Positions 61,271 to 64,000 of a stretch of 64,000 nucleotides of DNA are shown one piece after another; positions within the stretch are counted from its first letter, which is position 1, and each line of letters starts with the position of its first letter. The notes under the pieces are model-generated. The model had not been told where the DNA came from and made no database searches. It saw nothing but the letters and a program-made list of their open reading frames with translations. The stretch comes from Fimbriimonadales bacterium (GTDB lineage: Bacteria; Armatimonadota; Fimbriimonadia; Fimbriimonadales; GBS-DC). Both the position numbers and the translations under genes were made by a program. The stretch spans positions 523,221 to 587,220 of the forward strand of contig AP024673.1 of the NCBI GenBank assembly GCA_025998675.1, in the 5' to 3' direction.

Positions 61271-62380
61271 CTATGTCATCGCTTCGCCGTCCAGAATCTC
61301 GTAGCGCGTGTTGCGCCGTTTGGGGATAAACCCCGCGCTGCGAATCACACGCTCAATCTCCTGCGCGTTCAGGATGAATTTTGACCCCTGCGCCGAGACG
61401 ACATTTTCCTCAATCATGGTGGAGCCCATATCGTCCAGCCCGTAGCGCAGGGCGACGGTAATCACTTTGGGACCCTGCGTGAGGATGCTCGCCTGCAGGT
61501 GGTCGAAGTTGTCCAGCATCAGCCGCGCGACGGCGACGGTGCGCAGGTACTCGGCAGGGGTCGCCTTGCGCACGGTCGGCAGGTCGGTACCCTCGGGCTG
61601 GAAGTTCCAGCACACAAACGCCGTGAAGCCGCCCGTCTCGTCCTGCACCTCGCGCAGGCGGATGAAATGCTCCACACGGTCTTCGATGGTCTCGACATGC
61701 CCGTACATCATGCTGGCGGTGCTGCGCAGTCCCAGCAGGTGCGCCTCGCGCATAAAGTCGAGCCATTCCTGCGCGGTGTCTTTGAAGGGGGCAATCTGCT
61801 GGCGCACGCGATCGACCAGAATCTCGCCGCCCGCGCCCGGAATGGAGTTCAGCCCCGCGTCGATGAGCCGCTGCAGGCACTCGCGCACACTCAGACGTGA
61901 AATGTGCGCAATATAGAGAATCTCCGTCGGCGACAGCCCGTGGATAATCACCTGCGGGTAGTGCTGCTTGATGAGGCGGAAGAGCCGCTCGTAGTAGTCG
62001 ATTTTCAGTTTGGGGTTCAGCCCGCCCTGAATGAGCGCCTCGACGCCCCCCTGGCGCGCCAGCTCATCGATTTTCTGCAGAATCTCTTCGTCGCTAAGCA
62101 GGTAGCCCTCCTCGTGATTGGGCGGGCGGTAGAAGGCGCAGAATTTGCAGCGCACCCAGCACACATTGGTGTAGTTGATAATGCGCCCGATAACATAGGT
62201 CACATAGGGATGGGGGTTTTTGCGCATGCGCACGGCATGCGCCAGTGCGCCCAGCGCGGGCAGGTTGGGGTAGTGGAACAGTGCGACGCCGTCCTCGAAG
62301 GACAGCCGCTCGCCCGCCAGCGCCTTCTCGGCGATGGCTTCAAAGCGTGTAGACTCGGTACGAACAGGCGTTTCTAACAT
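61271..62380 (-). CDS. mqnC: Cyclic dehypoxanthinyl futalosine synthase (radical SAM)
   Basis: A 369-residue radical SAM enzyme of the futalosine route to menaquinone. The [4Fe-4S] motif is in YTNVCWVRCKFCAFYRPP (C-x3-C-x2-C). LIQGGLNPKLKIDYYERLFR, HGLSPTEI, GLNSIPGAGGEILVDRVR and MMYGHVE are family-typical. It cyclises dehypoxanthine futalosine with SAM. A paralogue, MqnE, shares the fold, but the N-terminal layout and the YRPPNHEEGYLL sequence fit MqnC better. CGAGG precedes the ATG; GGGTATAAT lies 21 bases upstream. It is divergent from the MocA-type gene. Confidence 0.88.
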   Translation of the reverse strand: MLETPVRTESTRFEAIAEKALAGERLSFEDGVALFHYPNLPALGALAHAVRMRKNPHPYVTYVIGRIINYTNVCWVRCKFCAFYRPPNHEEGYLLSDEEILQKIDELARQGGVEALIQGGLNPKLKIDYYERLFRLIKQHYPQVIIHGLSPTEILYIAHISRLSVRECLQRLIDAGLNSIPGAGGEILVDRVRQQIAPFKDTAQEWLDFMREAHLLGLRSTASMMYGHVETIEDRVEHFIRLREVQDETGGFTAFVCWNFQPEGTDLPTVRKATPAEYLRTVAVARLMLDNFDHLQASILTQGPKVITVALRYGLDDMGSTMIEENVVSAQGSKFILNAQEIERVIRSAGFIPKRRNTRYEILDGEAMT

Positions 62381-62401
62381 TGGTAGTGATACCTCGTGGA
62401 G

Positions 62402-62442
62402 ATTATACCCGACTGGCAGGAATTTGCGGGGTGCGCTATAAT
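62402..62442. promoter_or_regulatory. Back-to-back promoters of mqnC and the MocA-type gene
   Basis: The minus strand has GGGTATAAT (hexamer 62407-62402), 21 bases before the mqnC ATG. The plus strand has GCTATAAT (hexamer 62437-62442), nine bases before the ATG at 62452, a leaderless spacing. Confidence 0.55.
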
Positions 62443-62451
62443 AAAGGCGCT

Positions 62452-63720
62452 ATGAGCCAGTCTATCACACGCCGGGAGTTTTTGAAGGCGGGCGTGGCGT
62501 TGAGTGCGCTACCGCTCGCGTCGATGGTGCATGCGCAGGGTTCGGACCGTATCAAGGTGGGGCTTGTGGGCTGCGGCGGGCGCGGCACAGGCGCCGCCAT
62601 CGACTGCCTGCGCGCCGAGGAGGGCACGGTTATCTGGGCGCTGGGCGATATCTTCGAAGACCGTCTCACCGCCAGCTACGAAGGGCTGAAAGAGCAGTTC
62701 TCCGAGCGCGTGCAGGTTCCGTTGGAGCGTCGCTTCGTGGGGTTCGACGCCTACAAAAAGGTGCTGGAGAGCGGGATTGACATGGTGCTTCTTTGCACGC
62801 CGCCCGCGTTCCGCCCGGTGCATTTTCTGGCGGCGGTGGAAGCGGGCAAGCATGTGTTTATGGAGAAGCCTGTCGCTGTGTGCCCGGAAGGAGTGCGGAT
62901 GGTCTTGCGCGGAGGCGAGATGGCGCAGCAGAAGCGGCTGGGCGTGATGCCGGGCACGCAGTACCGCTGGCATCCGGGCTATCAGGGCGTGATTGAGCGC
63001 ATCCGCGCGGGGCACATCGGCGAGATACGCGCTGCCTACGCCTACTACAACGCCGCCAGCCCCGCGCCCAAGCCGCGCGAGGCGGGCTGGAGCGATATGG
63101 TCTACCAGCTGCGCAACTGGCTGTTCTACACATGGATTGCGGGCGACCAGCCTGTCGAGCAGTTCGTGCATAACATCGATGTGATGAACTGGGTGATGGG
63201 TAGCGTGCCCGTGCGGGCGATGGCGATGGGCGGGCGTCAGGTGCGCACCGCGCCCGAATACGGCGATGTGTACGACCATTTCGCGATTGAGTACGAGTAC
63301 CCCAACGGCGTGCGCGTGCTGGCGATGTGCCGCCAGATGGACAACACGGCGTACCGCGTTTCCAACACGGTGGTCGGCGCGGAAGGGCAGGCGCTGATGG
63401 AGCAGTTCACCAACTTCTATGTGCGCGGCAAACAGACATGGGAGCCGGGCAGGCAGTGGCTGAACCCCTATGTGGAAGAGCATCGCGTGCTGATTGAGAG
63501 CATTCGCAAGGGCGCGCCGATTAACGAGACGCGCACGATTGCCGAAAGCACGCTCACGGCGATTATGGGGCGCATGTCCGCCTACACGGGCAAGGTGGTC
63601 ACCTGGGACGCCGCGATGAACTCGAAGCAGAACTATGTCGAGCGCGTGCTGAACATCGGCTACGATAGCCCCGCGCCGCAGGACCCTGTGCCTGTACCGG
63701 GCAAGACGCCGCTGGTTTAA
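62452..63720 (+). CDS. Gfo/Idh/MocA-family oxidoreductase with Tat signal
   Basis: A 422-residue NAD(P)-dependent sugar oxidoreductase. The N-terminus has a Tat-type signal, with RREFLKAGVALSALPLASMVHAQ. The Rossmann domain starts KVGLVGCGGRGTGAAIDCL. The signature HVFMEKPVAVCPEGVRMVL has the catalytic EKP motif; HNIDVMNWVMG is the substrate-side His motif. Such Tat-exported members are abundant in Planctomycetes and Armatimonadota and act on sugars or inositols with a bound cofactor. The ATG at 62452 is preferred over a longer frame from 62380, since TATAAT lies nine bases upstream. Confidence 0.9.
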   Translation: MSQSITRREFLKAGVALSALPLASMVHAQGSDRIKVGLVGCGGRGTGAAIDCLRAEEGTVIWALGDIFEDRLTASYEGLKEQFSERVQVPLERRFVGFDAYKKVLESGIDMVLLCTPPAFRPVHFLAAVEAGKHVFMEKPVAVCPEGVRMVLRGGEMAQQKRLGVMPGTQYRWHPGYQGVIERIRAGHIGEIRAAYAYYNAASPAPKPREAGWSDMVYQLRNWLFYTWIAGDQPVEQFVHNIDVMNWVMGSVPVRAMAMGGRQVRTAPEYGDVYDHFAIEYEYPNGVRVLAMCRQMDNTAYRVSNTVVGAEGQALMEQFTNFYVRGKQTWEPGRQWLNPYVEEHRVLIESIRKGAPINETRTIAESTLTAIMGRMSAYTGKVVTWDAAMNSKQNYVERVLNIGYDSPAPQDPVPVPGKTPLV

Positions 63721-63722
63721 GC

Positions 63723-63730
63723 GGTACACT
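63723..63730 (+). promoter_or_regulatory. Promoter of the last gene, leaderless-type
   Basis: GGTACACT (hexamer 63725-63730) ends six bases before the GTG at 63737, directly after the preceding stop. Confidence 0.45.
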
Positions 63731-63736
63731 ATCGGC

Positions 63737-64000
63737 GTGCTGGACGTTCTGGTCGGGCTGGTTGCGGTCGTTGCGCTGACGCTGGCGGGCGGCGTGTGGG
63801 CGCGTCGCTGGACGCCGAACCGACTGGAGCAGCTGGCTTACGGCGGCGCGTGCGCGCTGGGCGTGTGGGCGTACCTGATTGCGGGCTGCGCCGCGCTGGG
63901 GCTGATGGACTTCGTCCCGTGGACGCCGCTGGTTGTGGCGGGCGTGCTGGGGTTGTTGGGATGGCGCAGGAGGTCCCATACATCCCAGCAGGCTCCTCTG
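63737..64000 (+). CDS. N-terminal part of a polytopic membrane protein (runs off the window)
   Basis: An open frame of 88 codons from a GTG at 63737 to the window end, on the plus strand. Three hydrophobic stretches (LDVLVGLVAVVALTLAGGVWA, LAYGGACALGVWAYLIAGCAALGL, TPLVVAGVLGLLGW) alternate with basic loops. The arrangement is that of multi-spanning membrane proteins such as glycosyltransferases of the PMT/GT39 type or O-antigen polymerases, but too little is visible to name it. The start is supported only by a promoter-like GGTACACT six bases upstream. Confidence 0.55.
   Translation, partial: MLDVLVGLVAVVALTLAGGVWARRWTPNRLEQLAYGGACALGVWAYLIAGCAALGLMDFVPWTPLVVAGVLGLLGWRRRSHTSQQAPL

Overview
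The window is GC-rich, densely coded bacterial chromosome. It encodes a diderm: a TonB-dependent receptor, predicted outer-membrane barrels, lipoproteins and an RND-type adaptor. It also has a DUF1559 prepilin with the H-X9-DG motif, a dockerin-tagged secreted enzyme, large secreted glycoside hydrolases, a Ycf45-like R3H ATPase and the futalosine menaquinone gene mqnC. Together these fit best with Armatimonadota, possibly from a hot spring. This is inference from gene content; no 16S gene is present.

Layout. (1) About 1-5517 is the right part of an integrative element. It holds a partial gene at the edge, an ssDNA-binding-like protein, a primase/helicase with iteron-like repeats inside it, an XRE regulator divergent from an unknown protein, a small coiled-coil protein, a tyrosine recombinase and the 3' portion of tRNA-Leu(UAA), read here as attR. 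(2) 5618-15986 is core chromosome: tsaB, gyrB, a two-VWA membrane protein, tmk, a Ycf45-like ATPase, rpsT, rpsB and tsf. (3) 16249-22518 is an exopolysaccharide cluster with four GT4 glycosyltransferases and an AlgD-like sugar-nucleotide dehydrogenase. (4) 22552-29346 holds large secreted proteins and a GH20 enzyme. (5) 29393-35165 is one tight operon: lone receiver, TonB receptor, periplasmic binding protein, and a histidine kinase with a very long periplasmic coiled coil. (6) 35233-39633 holds an orphan zf-HC2 protein and a 1,150-residue envelope protein with a spaced repeat. (7) 39715-41581 is an AT-richer type II restriction-modification pair. (8) 41563-50537 holds a CHAD-like protein, a lone HlyD adaptor, a coiled-coil/nuclease-fold protein with 42-bp repeats, a YpdA-like reductase, an unknown protein, a GH2 enzyme and a DUF1559 prepilin. 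(9) 50598-64000 is metabolism and housekeeping: aroF, archease, rtcA, an IMPase-family enzyme, a zinc dehydrogenase, GerMN and FHA proteins, a DapA-family enzyme, a dockerin-tagged sugar dehydrogenase, mqnC, a Gfo/Idh/MocA oxidoreductase and a partial membrane protein.

A pattern that runs across the window is the promoter. Many genes are preceded by GGGTATAAT, GGGTATACT, GGGTACAAT or similar with no visible TTGACA box. In about ten cases the hexamer ends only 6-11 bases before the start codon, so these mRNAs are probably leaderless. I used this rule to choose several starts (rtcA, the small coiled-coil gene, tsaB and the MocA-type gene).

The best candidates for something undescribed are the integrative element with its embedded repeats, the receptor/binding-protein/kinase operon with a possibly periplasm-spanning sensor, the coiled-coil protein with 42-bp repeats, and the spaced-repeat envelope protein.
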